Assembly: GCF_036250755.1 (NCBI RefSeq)
Contig: NZ_CP109583.1
Span: forward strand, 6,735,501 to 6,799,500
Length of the DNA stretch: 64,000 nucleotides
Source of the DNA: Streptomyces uncialis
GTDB lineage: Bacteria; Actinomycetota; Actinomycetes; Streptomycetales; Streptomycetaceae
Reading direction: 5' to 3'
The translations under genes were made by a program, and so were the position numbers. The notes below the pieces were generated by a model, which searched no databases, was not told where the DNA came from, and saw only the letters and a list, made by a program, of their open reading frames with translations. Positions 15,743 to 24,022 of the stretch are shown in pieces; positions within the stretch are counted from its first letter, which is position 1, and each line of letters opens with the position of its first letter.

Positions 15743-17078
15743 CCACCGCGAAACCCGGCGACACCGCGTCGCCCGCGCCGCACCCGGCGCCCGCCCCGCC
15801 CGCGTCGGTGACGCGGGCGGGGCCCGCCACCCCGGCGGCACGGTCCGCCACCCAGGCCGGACCCGCCACCCAGGCCGGACAGGCCGACCGCAGCCCCGCC
15901 CCGGCCCGCCGGGCAGGGCACCCGCACCACCCCGCGCCGACCGGGGCACCCGCCCCCGCCGGCGCCCCCAGACCGCGCCGCGCCCCGGACCCGCACATCC
16001 CCCGACGGGCAACCGGGGCGCGGCGCCTCAATCCGGGACCGCCGGGCCCGCCACCACGGGCCCGGCGAGCCCCCCGGCCACCGGGTCCGCCCCGGCCCCG
16101 GCGAGCCCCGGGCCCCCCGGCGGCGGCACGGAGCCCGACCCCGGCGGTACGGGGACAGGGACGGGGACCCGTACGGCCACCGGCACCACCGGCACCACCG
16201 GCACCAGCAGCACCAGCAGCACGGCCACGGACACCCGTACGGCCACCGGCACCACCGGCACGGCCACGGGAACCGGTACGGCCAGCACCAGCACCAGTAC
16301 GCCCACGGACACCCGTACGGGCACCGCCGCCGCCCCCGCCGGGCGGTACCGGGTCGAGGCGGCCGGGGCCCTCGCGGCCTGTGTCACCGCGCTGCTCGCC
16401 GCCCTCTTCGGCAGCTGGGGCAGCTGGTCGGCGCCGCTCGGGGACGTCCTGCCCGGGTTCCCGCTGCCGTGGGGGGTGACCGCGGGGCCCCCGCTGCTCC
16501 TGGTGACGCTCGCCGGGGCGTTCGTCGGCTGGGCCGGCGCACCCTCGTTCGCCCGCACCTGGGCGCACACGGCGGCGGCCCTCGCCGCCGCCACCGGACT
16601 GCTGGCCCTGCCGCGAGCCCCCTTCGGCGCCGACGGCGTCTGGGCGGCGCTCTCGGAGGCCGCGCACGCGGGCCTCTTCGGTGTCCTCGCCGGATGGCTG
16701 CCCGCGCTGGCGGCCCTGGCGCTCACCCGCCGGGCCACCGGGCCCGGCGGCCTCGCCCCCTATGTGTGGACCACCGCGCTCGCCGCGCTGGGCCCCCTGC
16801 TCTGGTTCGCCGTGAACGCGGCCCTGGCCGACCCCGCGGCCGACCCCTGCACCGCCACCGGATGCGTCTCCGCCCGCGCCGAACTCCAGTTCACCGGCGA
16901 GATCGCGCTGCGCCTGGCGCTGCCCGCGTGGGCCGCCGCCGTCGCCCTGCTCGCCGCCGCGCGGCGCGCCCGGCGGATCAGGGAGCTGCGCACCGTATGG
17001 CAGGTACTGATCGCACTGGCCCTCGTCGGGACGCTCGCCGTCCTCTCGCCCGGTCTCGTCATCGGAGCCGACGTATGA
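15739..17078 (+). CDS. Pro/Thr-rich membrane protein, apparent frameshift
   Basis: A GTG at 15739 overlaps the MmpL stop, and its frame encodes about 95 Pro/Ala-rich residues with good codon bias. The membrane part is in the neighbouring frame, open from well before 16023 through 17078: a Thr/Gly/Ser repeat linker, then about five to six hydrophobic segments starting at RYRVEAAGALAACVTALLAALFGSW. The only start codon in that second frame is a GTG at 16476, which would remove the first membrane segment. A one-base loss between about 15980 and 16030 would join the two frames. It is either a real frameshift or an assembly error in a GC-rich tract. The final ATGA overlaps the lactonase start. Function unknown. 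Confidence 0.6.
16140..16330 (+). repeat. Thr/Gly-coding tandem repeats in membrane protein gene
   Basis: Imperfect tandem units built from ACCGGCACC and ACGGACACCCGTACGG encode a TGT/TST-type linker. Such tracts are prone to slippage and may explain the length or frame variation in this gene. Confidence 0.6.
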
Positions 17079-18289
17079 CCCCTGGACCCCTGGACCCCGA
17101 GAACCGCGCCGACCGCACCAGGCGCCGATTCCTCGCCGCCACCGCGGCCGCCGCCGCCTCGGCGGCGGGCTGGGCGGCCACCACCGCCGCCGCGGGCGGC
17201 ACCCCGCGCCCGCACGCCCGCCACGCCTACATCGGCGGCTTCACCCGCGGCGAGTACGGGCTCCCCGGACTGCCCGGTATCGGCATCGCCGCCGTCACCG
17301 GGAGCGGCCGGCTGGAACTGCGGGGCTGGCAGAAGGACATCGAGAACCCGTCCTTCCTCACCCTCTCCCCGGACCGCGACCGGCTCTACGCCGTCAGCCA
17401 GCTGCCCGGGGGCGCCACCGGGGCCGTCCACGCCTACCGCGTCGACGGCGACCGGCTGCGTCCCGTCGGACGGCCCCGCTCCAGCGGGGGAGCGGCCCCC
17501 GTCCATCTCGCGTTCCACCCGGACGGCCGGTTCCTGTTGACGGTCAACTACGACTCCGGGCATGTGGCGGTGCTGCCCGTGGGCACCGACGGCGCCCTCG
17601 GGGACCCCGTCCAGGTACTGCGCCACGAGGGCCGCGGACCGCACCCGGTGGAACAGCGGGGCCCCCACCCGCACATGGTCGCCTTCGACCCGGCGGGCAC
17701 CCGGGTCCTCGTGCCCGACAAGGGCGACGACCGTATCCACGTCTACGACTTCGACGCCCGCGCCGGACGGCTGAGCCCGCGCACCACCACCCGCCTCGGC
17801 AGCGGGGTCGGGCCCCGGCACCTGGTCTTCCACCCGGGCGGACGCCTCGCCTACGTGACCAACGAGATCGGTCACTCCGTCAGCGTCCTGTCCTACGACT
17901 CCCGCACGGGCGAGGTCCGGGCCCTGTCGCACACCTCCGTGGCACCGCCGGGCATCGACCCGCGCAACGCCCCGTCCGCCGTGCATCTGACCCCGGGCGC
18001 CCGGCTCCTCGTCACCGCCGACCGGGGACTGGACACCGTCCAGTCGTTCCGGGTCGGCGACGGGGGCCGCACCCTCACCCTGCTGGAGTCCCAGCCCGTG
18101 ACCCCGAAGGCACCCGGCACCCGCTGGCCCCGGGACGTGGCGCTGGACGGCTCGGGGCGGTTCGTCTGGACCGCCAACCAGGCGGGCCAGTCCGTCAGCG
18201 CGTTCCGTCTCGACCCCGACGACGGACGCCTCACCCCCGCCGCACATCCGCTGCCGGTCGCCAGCCCGAGCTGTGTACTGCTCCGCTGA
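17075..18289 (+). CDS. TAT-secreted lactonase (beta-propeller family)
   Basis: 404 residues. The N-terminus carries a twin-arginine signal (RTRRRFLAATAAAAASAAGWAA). The mature part matches the 7-bladed 6-phosphogluconolactonase/lactonase family: repeated blocks such as NPSFLTLSPDRDRLYAVSQ, PVHLAFHPDGRFLLTVNYDSGHVAVLPV, GPHPHMVAFDPAGTRVLVPDKGDDRIHVY and GPRHLVFHPGGRLAYVTNE. Family members open lactones, but many secreted ones have unknown substrates. It is the last gene of the MmpL operon (ATGA overlap at 17075). Its position inside a cluster with an AfsA lactone-forming protein suggests, but does not prove, action on the exported product or on a lactone signal. Confidence 0.88.
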   Translation: MTPGPLDPENRADRTRRRFLAATAAAAASAAGWAATTAAAGGTPRPHARHAYIGGFTRGEYGLPGLPGIGIAAVTGSGRLELRGWQKDIENPSFLTLSPDRDRLYAVSQLPGGATGAVHAYRVDGDRLRPVGRPRSSGGAAPVHLAFHPDGRFLLTVNYDSGHVAVLPVGTDGALGDPVQVLRHEGRGPHPVEQRGPHPHMVAFDPAGTRVLVPDKGDDRIHVYDFDARAGRLSPRTTTRLGSGVGPRHLVFHPGGRLAYVTNEIGHSVSVLSYDSRTGEVRALSHTSVAPPGIDPRNAPSAVHLTPGARLLVTADRGLDTVQSFRVGDGGRTLTLLESQPVTPKAPGTRWPRDVALDGSGRFVWTANQAGQSVSAFRLDPDDGRLTPAAHPLPVASPSCVLLR

Positions 18290-18292
18290 ACG

Positions 18293-18322
18293 CCGTGGGG
18301 GGCCGTCGGCGGCCCCCCACGG
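18293..18322. terminator. Bidirectional hairpin terminator
   Basis: Perfect 13-bp arms (18293-18305 and 18310-18322, CCGTGGGGGGCCG and its complement) with a 4-nt loop stand just after the lactonase stop, between two converging genes. A second GGCACGGG/CCCGTGCC stem follows before 18378. There is no T-run, as is usual in Streptomyces. Confidence 0.65.
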
Positions 18323-18377
18323 ACCCGTGGCACGGGCGGGGGCCGGACCCGCCGGGCCCGGCCCCGTGCCGCGCCCG

Positions 18378-19088
18378 TCAGGACCGCCAGGCCGCCGTCG
18401 ACACCCGGGTGTCCGCGCTGGCGCTGGCGACCGACGCGGCGTAGCCGTCCGGGCAGCGGACGCTGCGCACGTACCACTCCTGGGCCGAGTGCGGCACCGT
18501 GGCGGCGCGCCAGGCCCCGAACACCCGGCCGGTGTAGCGCGGCGGGGTACGGCTCAGTCCGGTGCCCGCCGCCTTCACCAGGGCCTCGGCGCGGGTCCAC
18601 TGCTCGAAGCCGTGGGTGGTCCGGCCGCCGTCGACACAGGGGATGGCGCTCCAGTCCATGTGCGGACGCACCCGCTCGATGTCCACGCCCACCTCGACGC
18701 CGGGGCTGTCGCTGAGGGCGATCAGCGCGTACGCGCCGGAGTGGGACAGGCTGGCCGACAGGTCGCGGCCGTCGGGGCCGACGGGCCGCGGCTTGCCGTG
18801 CCCGTCCTCGCGGCACTTCCCGCAGTGGCGGCGGAAGGAGACCTCCTCGGCGGGCACGCCCAGCCGCCGTCCCAGCAGGGTGCGGAAGGCGTGGTGGATG
18901 GCCAGGTAGCGCATCCGGTCGCCGACCCGCCGCATCCCGGCCAGCCGGGCCCGCTCGGACGCGTCGAGGACGGCGTACGCCTCGTCGTAGGGCACCGCCG
19001 CGGCTGCGGGGGCCGTCGCGACCGTCCAGATCCGCACCCCGACCGTACGGGTGGGGGAGAGCGGTGCCGCTTCCAAGGTCACACTCAT
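18378..19088 (-). CDS. Sfp-type 4'-phosphopantetheinyl transferase
   Basis: 236 residues. Motif 2 is GVDIER (134-139), with the Mg-binding Asp136 and Glu138. Motif 3 is W164-TRAE168-ALVK172, and the CoA-binding Ser/His block is SASLSHSGAYALIAL. It would activate the cluster ACP by attaching phosphopantetheine from CoA. Its ATG overlaps the SARP stop (ATGA), making them one translational unit. Having a PPTase co-expressed with the pathway activator fits a cluster that must prime its own carrier protein. Confidence 0.9.
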   Translation of the reverse strand: MSVTLEAAPLSPTRTVGVRIWTVATAPAAAAVPYDEAYAVLDASERARLAGMRRVGDRMRYLAIHHAFRTLLGRRLGVPAEEVSFRRHCGKCREDGHGKPRPVGPDGRDLSASLSHSGAYALIALSDSPGVEVGVDIERVRPHMDWSAIPCVDGGRTTHGFEQWTRAEALVKAAGTGLSRTPPRYTGRVFGAWRAATVPHSAQEWYVRSVRCPDGYAASVASASADTRVSTAAWRS

Positions 19089-19921
19089 GCCGCGGAACCC
19101 CCGGCCAGGATGTGGTGCTGCAACTGTCTCAGGTCCTCGGAGGGTTCCAGTCCCAGCTCCTCGGCGAGGACGCTGCGGACATGGTTGAACGCGCGTAGCG
19201 CGTCACCGCGGCGGCCGCTGCGGTGCAGGGCGTCGATGAGCCGGGCGTGCAGCCATTCGTTGAGCGGGTCGACCGCGATGAGGCGGATCAGATCGGGGAC
19301 CACCTCCCGGTGCTGGCCCAGTCCCATCGCCGCCTCGATGCGTAACTCCTGGGCCCGTAGGCGCAGATCCTCGATCCGGGCGACATGGCCGGCGAGCACC
19401 CGCCCGCGGGACACGTCGGACAGGGGGCGGCCCCGCCACAGCCCGAGCGCGGTGTCCAGGGTCTGGATCGCCGCCTCCCGTCTCCCGGCGCGCAGTTCGG
19501 CACGTGCCTGGGCGCACAGCCGGGTGAACTCCTCCAGGTCGAGCCGGCCGGGCGGGAGGTGCAGGGCGTAGCCGGAGCCCTCGGTGACGAGGACGTCGCG
19601 GGCGGCGCTGCCCAGCTCCCGTTCGAGTTCCTGGCGCAGATGGTAGACGTGGGTGCGGACGGTGCTCACCGCGGTGGTCGGGGGCGCGCCGTCCCACAGC
19701 TCCTCCACGATGGTGTCCAGGTCGATGATGTCCCGCGGGCGTACCGCCAGCAGGGCGAGCACCTTGCGCACCTTGGGCCCGCGCGGCCGGTGGGTGGAGG
19801 CGCCGTTGACGACCTGCAAGGGTCCGAGGATGCGGACGCCGAAGCCGTCGCCCGCTGTACCGGCCACCGGCCGGTACGGGTCGTGGTGTGCGGTGGGTCT
19901 GAGGGTCTGCTGGCTGATCAT
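19085..19921 (-). CDS. SARP-family pathway activator
   Basis: 278 residues starting at the ATG 19919-19921 with GGGGGAA upstream. An N-terminal OmpR-type winged helix (about 28-120: FGVRILGPLQVVNG, KVRKVLALLAVRPRDIIDLDTIVEELWDGAPP) is followed by a bacterial transcription activation domain (LDLEEFTRLCAQARAEL, PLNEWLHARLIDALHRSGRRGDALRAFNHVRSVLAEELGLEPSEDL). This is the short SARP layout of ActII-ORF4/RedD types. Codon 193 (19343-19345) is TTA, so translation depends on the bldA tRNA and should be delayed to late growth. A likely target is the heptamer array upstream of the ACP gene. Confidence 0.92.
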   Translation of the reverse strand: MISQQTLRPTAHHDPYRPVAGTAGDGFGVRILGPLQVVNGASTHRPRGPKVRKVLALLAVRPRDIIDLDTIVEELWDGAPPTTAVSTVRTHVYHLRQELERELGSAARDVLVTEGSGYALHLPPGRLDLEEFTRLCAQARAELRAGRREAAIQTLDTALGLWRGRPLSDVSRGRVLAGHVARIEDLRLRAQELRIEAAMGLGQHREVVPDLIRLIAVDPLNEWLHARLIDALHRSGRRGDALRAFNHVRSVLAEELGLEPSEDLRQLQHHILAGGSAA

Positions 19922-19950
19922 CGTCGTTCCCCCGGCTTCTGTGTGCTGGC

Positions 19951-20907
19951 TCAGGTGATGGGAAGTGCGAACGCGACCAGATGGGTCGCGTACTGCGTGA
20001 CCATGAAGATCCGGTACGGGACGCGGCGCTGGGCGCGGGTCTCGTCCGGCCGGGCGGTGAGGGCCACAGCGGCGAGCACCAGCGCGCTGCCGAGCAGCAC
20101 GGCGCTGGGCAGGAGCAGCCCGGGGGCGGACAGGGAGAGGGCGCACAGCAGGAGTCCGGTGCCGATCGTGAGGGCGCTGACACAGACCAGGCAGGCCGTG
20201 ACGGCGGGACCCCACAGCACGGTCCAGTTGCGGCGGCCGTGCCGGGCGTCGCCCTCCGCGTCGGAGAAGTCCTTGGCGATCGCGCCGACCAGACCCATCC
20301 ACAGGCACATGGCGCCGCAGAAGGCGAGCGAGGCGGGGGTGAGGGGGGTCGCCCCGCACAGCAGGCCCGCCACATAGGTCAGGGCGCCGCCGCCGATCAC
20401 CGCGGCGATGGTGCCGGGGGTGTGCCGCTTGAGAGCGATCCGGGGCGCCGAGTACGCGTAGCCGAGCAGCAGGAAGCCGACGGTCACCGCACACATCAGC
20501 GGCCCGACGAGGGCGGCGCCGACGACAGCGGCGGCGGCCAGACCCCGGGCGGTGCGCAGGGCCGTGTCGAGGGGCAGCAGCCCGCTCGACACGGGGCGGG
20601 TGGAGCCGTTGGACCGGTCCTCCTCCACATCGGTGACGCCGTTGTAGAGATAGACGGCCGTGACGGCGCTGATCCATACGGCCGCGCCCAGGAAGAGCGC
20701 GGGTTCAGCAGGTGATCGGGAGGTTCCGTCCGCCGTTCCGGCAAGCAGGAAACGTAAAAGGAATATCGCGAGTACCGCGCCCCGGGATTCCCGGAGGCAG
20801 AGCGCGACGAACCTTAACCCTTTAGGAGGTGCGGAGGGTTCCCCCGGTTCCGTCCCGGCCGTGAACGTTGCGGGATTGATGTATTTATCATGCTTCGCTC
20901 TCGGCAT
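19951..20907 (-). CDS. UbiA-family prenyltransferase
   Basis: 318 residues with about eight or nine membrane segments. The two Mg-diphosphate motifs of UbiA enzymes are visible: NGVTDVEED (89-97) and KDFSDAEGD in the second half. It would move an isoprenoid (or similar) chain onto an acceptor within the membrane. The first 55 codons are AT-richer and include two TTA codons (residue 31 at 20815-20817, residue 51 at 20755-20757), so expression should need bldA. No ribosome site precedes the ATG at 20907. It is 29 bp upstream of the SARP gene on the same strand, which ties it to the cluster. The prenyl donor and acceptor are unknown. Confidence 0.88.
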   Translation of the reverse strand: MPRAKHDKYINPATFTAGTEPGEPSAPPKGLRFVALCLRESRGAVLAIFLLRFLLAGTADGTSRSPAEPALFLGAAVWISAVTAVYLYNGVTDVEEDRSNGSTRPVSSGLLPLDTALRTARGLAAAAVVGAALVGPLMCAVTVGFLLLGYAYSAPRIALKRHTPGTIAAVIGGGALTYVAGLLCGATPLTPASLAFCGAMCLWMGLVGAIAKDFSDAEGDARHGRRNWTVLWGPAVTACLVCVSALTIGTGLLLCALSLSAPGLLLPSAVLLGSALVLAAVALTARPDETRAQRRVPYRIFMVTQYATHLVAFALPIT

Positions 20908-21026
20908 ATTCGGAAATTTACTCGACGGGTGCCGGAGAGTGCAGACCCTCCGGAGGCATGCCGCCTACATCCTAAGAAACATATGGTCGTCAACCGGGGA
21001 GGGGGAGCCCGTGACCGGGGGTAAGT

Positions 21027-21761
21027 CTAATCTTTTGGTGGCGTTTTCCGGTGCGCCCGGGGATTTTCCATTTCCGTTACCTCGGGCCGGCTTGTCATGG
21101 CCCGTCGGATCAGCCGGGCGTCAATCGCCTTGTTCACCGCGTCGATGCGCGACACCGCTCCGAGCTTTTCGAAGATATTACGAAGATGTCGTTTCACGGT
21201 GCCCTCGGTGATGCTCAGCCGGGTCGCGATCTGACGGTTGCTCAGCGCTTCGGCGGCGAGGGTCAGGACTTCCCGCTCACGTGGCGACAGGGTCTGCGCG
21301 GAGGTGGCGAATCCGGTGTCCGGCATTCCGCTGCTCGGCAGCGCGATCGTGACCTGGGGATCACGCGCGACGGAGTTGCGGATCGCCGACAGCAGCGATT
21401 CACGGGGCACGCTCTTGTGCAGATACCCGCGGGCCCCCTGGGCCAGCAGCTCCTGGACGAGCTGGGCGTCGCCGTGCATGGACAGCATCAGGACGTGCAG
21501 CCCCGGGAAGCGGCGGGTCAGTTCACCCACCACGGTGGGCGCGTGACTGCCCGGGATCTCCACGTCCAGCAGGACCACCTGGGCCCGGGTCCGCTCGATC
21601 AGTTCGGCGAGCCCCTCACTGCTCTCGGTGTCGGCGACGATCGTCAGATCGCTCTCCGCCTCGATCAGCCGGCACAGCGCGTCACGGAGCAGCGAGTGGT
21701 CGTCGACGGCGACGATACGTATGGCTCTGCCGTCGGGTTCGGGTCTACTCGTGGCGAGCAC
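21027..21761 (-). CDS. NarL/FixJ-type response regulator
   Basis: 244 residues. The receiver domain has the acidic pair in VAVDDH, the phosphoacceptor Asp66 in LLDVEIPG and the conserved Lys in YLHKSVP. A LuxR-type HTH follows (about 157-220: LSPREREVLTLAAEALSNRQIATRLSITEGTVKRHLRNIFEKLG). The start overlaps the kinase 3' end by 17 bp, so it is the cognate partner. It lies upstream of UbiA-SARP-PPTase and may control them. The 119-bp gap after its stop shows no gene, and a promoter for UbiA may lie in its AT-richer part. Confidence 0.92.
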   Translation of the reverse strand: MLATSRPEPDGRAIRIVAVDDHSLLRDALCRLIEAESDLTIVADTESSEGLAELIERTRAQVVLLDVEIPGSHAPTVVGELTRRFPGLHVLMLSMHGDAQLVQELLAQGARGYLHKSVPRESLLSAIRNSVARDPQVTIALPSSGMPDTGFATSAQTLSPREREVLTLAAEALSNRQIATRLSITEGTVKRHLRNIFEKLGAVSRIDAVNKAIDARLIRRAMTSRPEVTEMENPRAHRKTPPKD

Positions 21762-22851
21762 GGTTCTCCTTGTCGATGGGGGCGATCAGATCGACGACCG
21801 TGCCTTCCCCGGGAGAACTGTTGATCTCCAGCTGACCGCCCAGCAGTCTGGCGCGCTCGACCATCGACGCGAGACCGTGCCCGCGTCTGCGCTCCGGATC
21901 GAACCCGATGCCGTTGTCGTGGACGGAGGCACGGATCAGTCCGTCCTCGATCACGACAGCGATGTCTATCCGGGTCGCGGAGGCGTGGGCGAAGGCGTTG
22001 CGCAAACATTCGCGCAGCATCAGATAGAGATCATCGGCGAGCCCTGGGGGCATATGGTCGCCCGGGTCCTCGACCCGGATCTCCACCGTCGTCTTGTCCA
22101 GCGCCATTGCCGTGACGAACGAGGAGAGGGCGACCTGGAGGGACCGTGTGGTGTCGGCGCGGTTGCGCAGTTCCGTCACCAGGTCGCGGGTGATGTGCTG
22201 GGTCTCCCGGATGGCCTGCTTGAGGGCCGTCAGACGGGAGTCGGGCTGCTGGGACAACTCGTAGAGCTCTAACTGGCGCAGGGCGACACTCGCGGCGCCC
22301 CCGATACGGTCGTGTATCTCCCTGGCCATGCTGTTGCGGCCCTGCTGGGCCGCATCCCGCACCACGTCGAGCAGGAACAGGTCATGGCCGATGGCGCCCT
22401 GCTCCAGCCGTCTGATGATCGACGACTGAAGGCCCAGCAGCGCCTGGATGAGATGACGCTCCGAGCCGGGCCGGTCCGCGCAGATCCGGCTCAGGTGATC
22501 CATCGTCACCTGGAACAGGAGGGAGCCCGCGCGCACGGAGTGGATAGGGGCGATCCCCTGGGAGATGCGGGCTCCGCCGAGTCTTCGCGTCTTCAGCACG
22601 AGACCCGCGTCGAACGGCGACTCCCCGCCGTGCCGCAGGGTCGCCAGACAGTCCGCGACGACGTGTTCCGCCTGCTCATGGCAGGTCTGCCAGGCCTCCG
22701 GATTGGTGCCGAGGGGGTTTCCTTGCTCGACGAGCGCCTGGCGGTAGGAGTCGAGCAGCTGTGGCCGGATCGCCTGGAGCCGCTCCGCGAGTGCGGCGGC
22801 TCCGTCCTCCGGCCCCCGCCGCTCGGAGTCCCCACGCAGTGGCCTGTCCAT
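21745..22851 (-). CDS. Cytosolic sensor histidine kinase (HisKA_3)
   Basis: 368 residues from the ATG at 22849-22851. No membrane segment is evident. The N-terminal 165 residues form a helical sensor region. The dimerisation/phosphorylation box is SMAREIHDRIGG with His180, as in the NarX/DesK family. The ATPase domain shows ECLRNAFAHASATRID (N box) and DNGIGFDPERRRGHGLASMVERARLLGG (G boxes). Codon 194 (22270-22272) is TTA, so bldA dependence extends to the signalling pair. A soluble kinase implies an intracellular cue. Confidence 0.9.
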   Translation of the reverse strand: MDRPLRGDSERRGPEDGAAALAERLQAIRPQLLDSYRQALVEQGNPLGTNPEAWQTCHEQAEHVVADCLATLRHGGESPFDAGLVLKTRRLGGARISQGIAPIHSVRAGSLLFQVTMDHLSRICADRPGSERHLIQALLGLQSSIIRRLEQGAIGHDLFLLDVVRDAAQQGRNSMAREIHDRIGGAASVALRQLELYELSQQPDSRLTALKQAIRETQHITRDLVTELRNRADTTRSLQVALSSFVTAMALDKTTVEIRVEDPGDHMPPGLADDLYLMLRECLRNAFAHASATRIDIAVVIEDGLIRASVHDNGIGFDPERRRGHGLASMVERARLLGGQLEINSSPGEGTVVDLIAPIDKENRARHE

Positions 22852-22992
22852 ACGCCCCCGTCCCCGTCCGGGCCGGGACCGCCCCCCACTGACGGTAGAA
22901 CCGCACACCTGGTGCGATTGCAAAAGGCCCGGTTGTTCAGATAGTCAAGTGGGAGTCTGCAAGAGCTGTGCGTGATCGTCAAGCTTCACATG

Positions 22993-23023
22993 GTTACCGA
23001 TGCGTAAAGCGGGGTTCGGTAAC
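22993..23023. promoter_or_regulatory. Inverted repeat upstream of kinase operon
   Basis: GTTACCGA (22993-23000) and TCGGTAAC (23016-23023) form a perfect 8-bp dyad with a 15-nt spacer. It is in the 205-bp gap between the kinase start and the second MerR gene's stop, a locally AT-rich patch. It is a candidate operator for the kinase-regulator-UbiA-SARP-PPTase unit. Confidence 0.4.
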
Positions 23024-23056
23024 ACCACTTGGCTGGTTTCATGGGGAAATCAAGGT

Positions 23057-23674
23057 TCAGTGAGGCGAGGGGGCGGCGCACAGCCGGGTGGAGACGTGTT
23101 CGTGCACGAGTCTGCGCAGCGCGGTGATCACCGTGTCGCCGATGACCGTGCCGTTCACCATGCGGGTCGCCGCGGTCTCCCGGTCGGGCTGGCGCAGGAC
23201 CAGACAGAGTTCGGCCTCGGCGACCTTCTCCAGGGCCTCCGCGTAGGCCAGCAGCGGACGGATCAACTCCCCCTGCCCCAGCCACTCGGTGACCACCAGG
23301 GCCTGGATCAGCGTCCGCCAGGCGGGGTTGTCGGGGCTCACGTCCCACTGCCTGGCCTCCGCGAGTTCACGGACCCGCTCGCCCGCCTGCGCCCAGTCGG
23401 CGTCGTCGGTCGCGGAACCCGCCGACGGCAGGGCGTACTGGATGGCGCCCAGCAACTGGTGCAGCGAGGTCTCCGGGGACTCCAGCCGCCCCAGCACCCG
23501 CCGGGTGTCGGAGTGGGTGAGCCCGCCGACCTCCATCAGCGCCCGCACCAGTTCGACCCGGCGGACGTACGACTCGTCGTACGGGGGCGGGACGGGGATC
23601 AGCCCCGACTGCTGGAACGTGCGGAGCGTCAGCACCGGCACCCCGGTCCTGCGGCTCACATCGGATAGTCGCAC
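23057..23674 (-). CDS. MerR-like regulator with diverged wing
   Basis: 205 residues from a GTG at 23672-23674, preceded by GGGAAGGCGTGAG. It is related to the MerR protein at 11319-11963: SYVRRVELVRALMEVGGLTHSDTRRVL and DVSPDNPAWRTLIQALVVTEW align with blocks of that protein. However, the recognition segment reads TLRTFQQSGLIP where MerR proteins have a near-invariant KYYxREGLLP, so DNA specificity may differ or binding may be altered. It likely marks the right end of the polyketide cluster. A ligand-binding C-terminal domain is shared by both proteins. Confidence 0.78.
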   Translation of the reverse strand: MRLSDVSRRTGVPVLTLRTFQQSGLIPVPPPYDESYVRRVELVRALMEVGGLTHSDTRRVLGRLESPETSLHQLLGAIQYALPSAGSATDDADWAQAGERVRELAEARQWDVSPDNPAWRTLIQALVVTEWLGQGELIRPLLAYAEALEKVAEAELCLVLRQPDRETAATRMVNGTVIGDTVITALRRLVHEHVSTRLCAAPSPH

Positions 23675-24022
23675 CTCACGCCTTCCCTGGCAGCGGCCCC
23701 GTCCGGTCCTTCCCGGGTCGTCGCAAGCGGGATCATGGCTGGACTGTAGGCACCGTGAGCACCCCGTCACAAGACACGGTCCCGGAGGTGGGGCACGCGA
23801 TGTGTCGAAAGAGGTGGCCCGGGGGGACCCTGCGACCCCGCCCCGGGCGCGCCGCCGTGACCCGGCCCCCGCCGGGGTGCGACTCTCACGCGGTCGGAGG
23901 CGCTTCGCGCTCCCGAAGCCGGTCAGGTGCGCCGTCCACGGGGTACGTGGTCCGAGTTCATTTCCCGCGTGCCCTCGCGCGGCCGACCCGCACTCGGCCG
24001 GTGGGGGCCTAGTGTTCCGGTG
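23675..24022. other. 348-bp gap without a gene
   Basis: This lies between the divergent MerR-like and HAD genes. It contains GC-rich short stems (for example around 23860-23885) and probably both promoters. No coding frame with convincing codon bias or a ribosome site was found. Confidence 0.6.

Noticed and set aside
22993..23023. Dyad read as a gamma-butyrolactone receptor (ARE) box
   Set aside because: The AT/GC pattern does not match the ARE consensus that I know, and no ScbR-type receptor gene is visible in the window.
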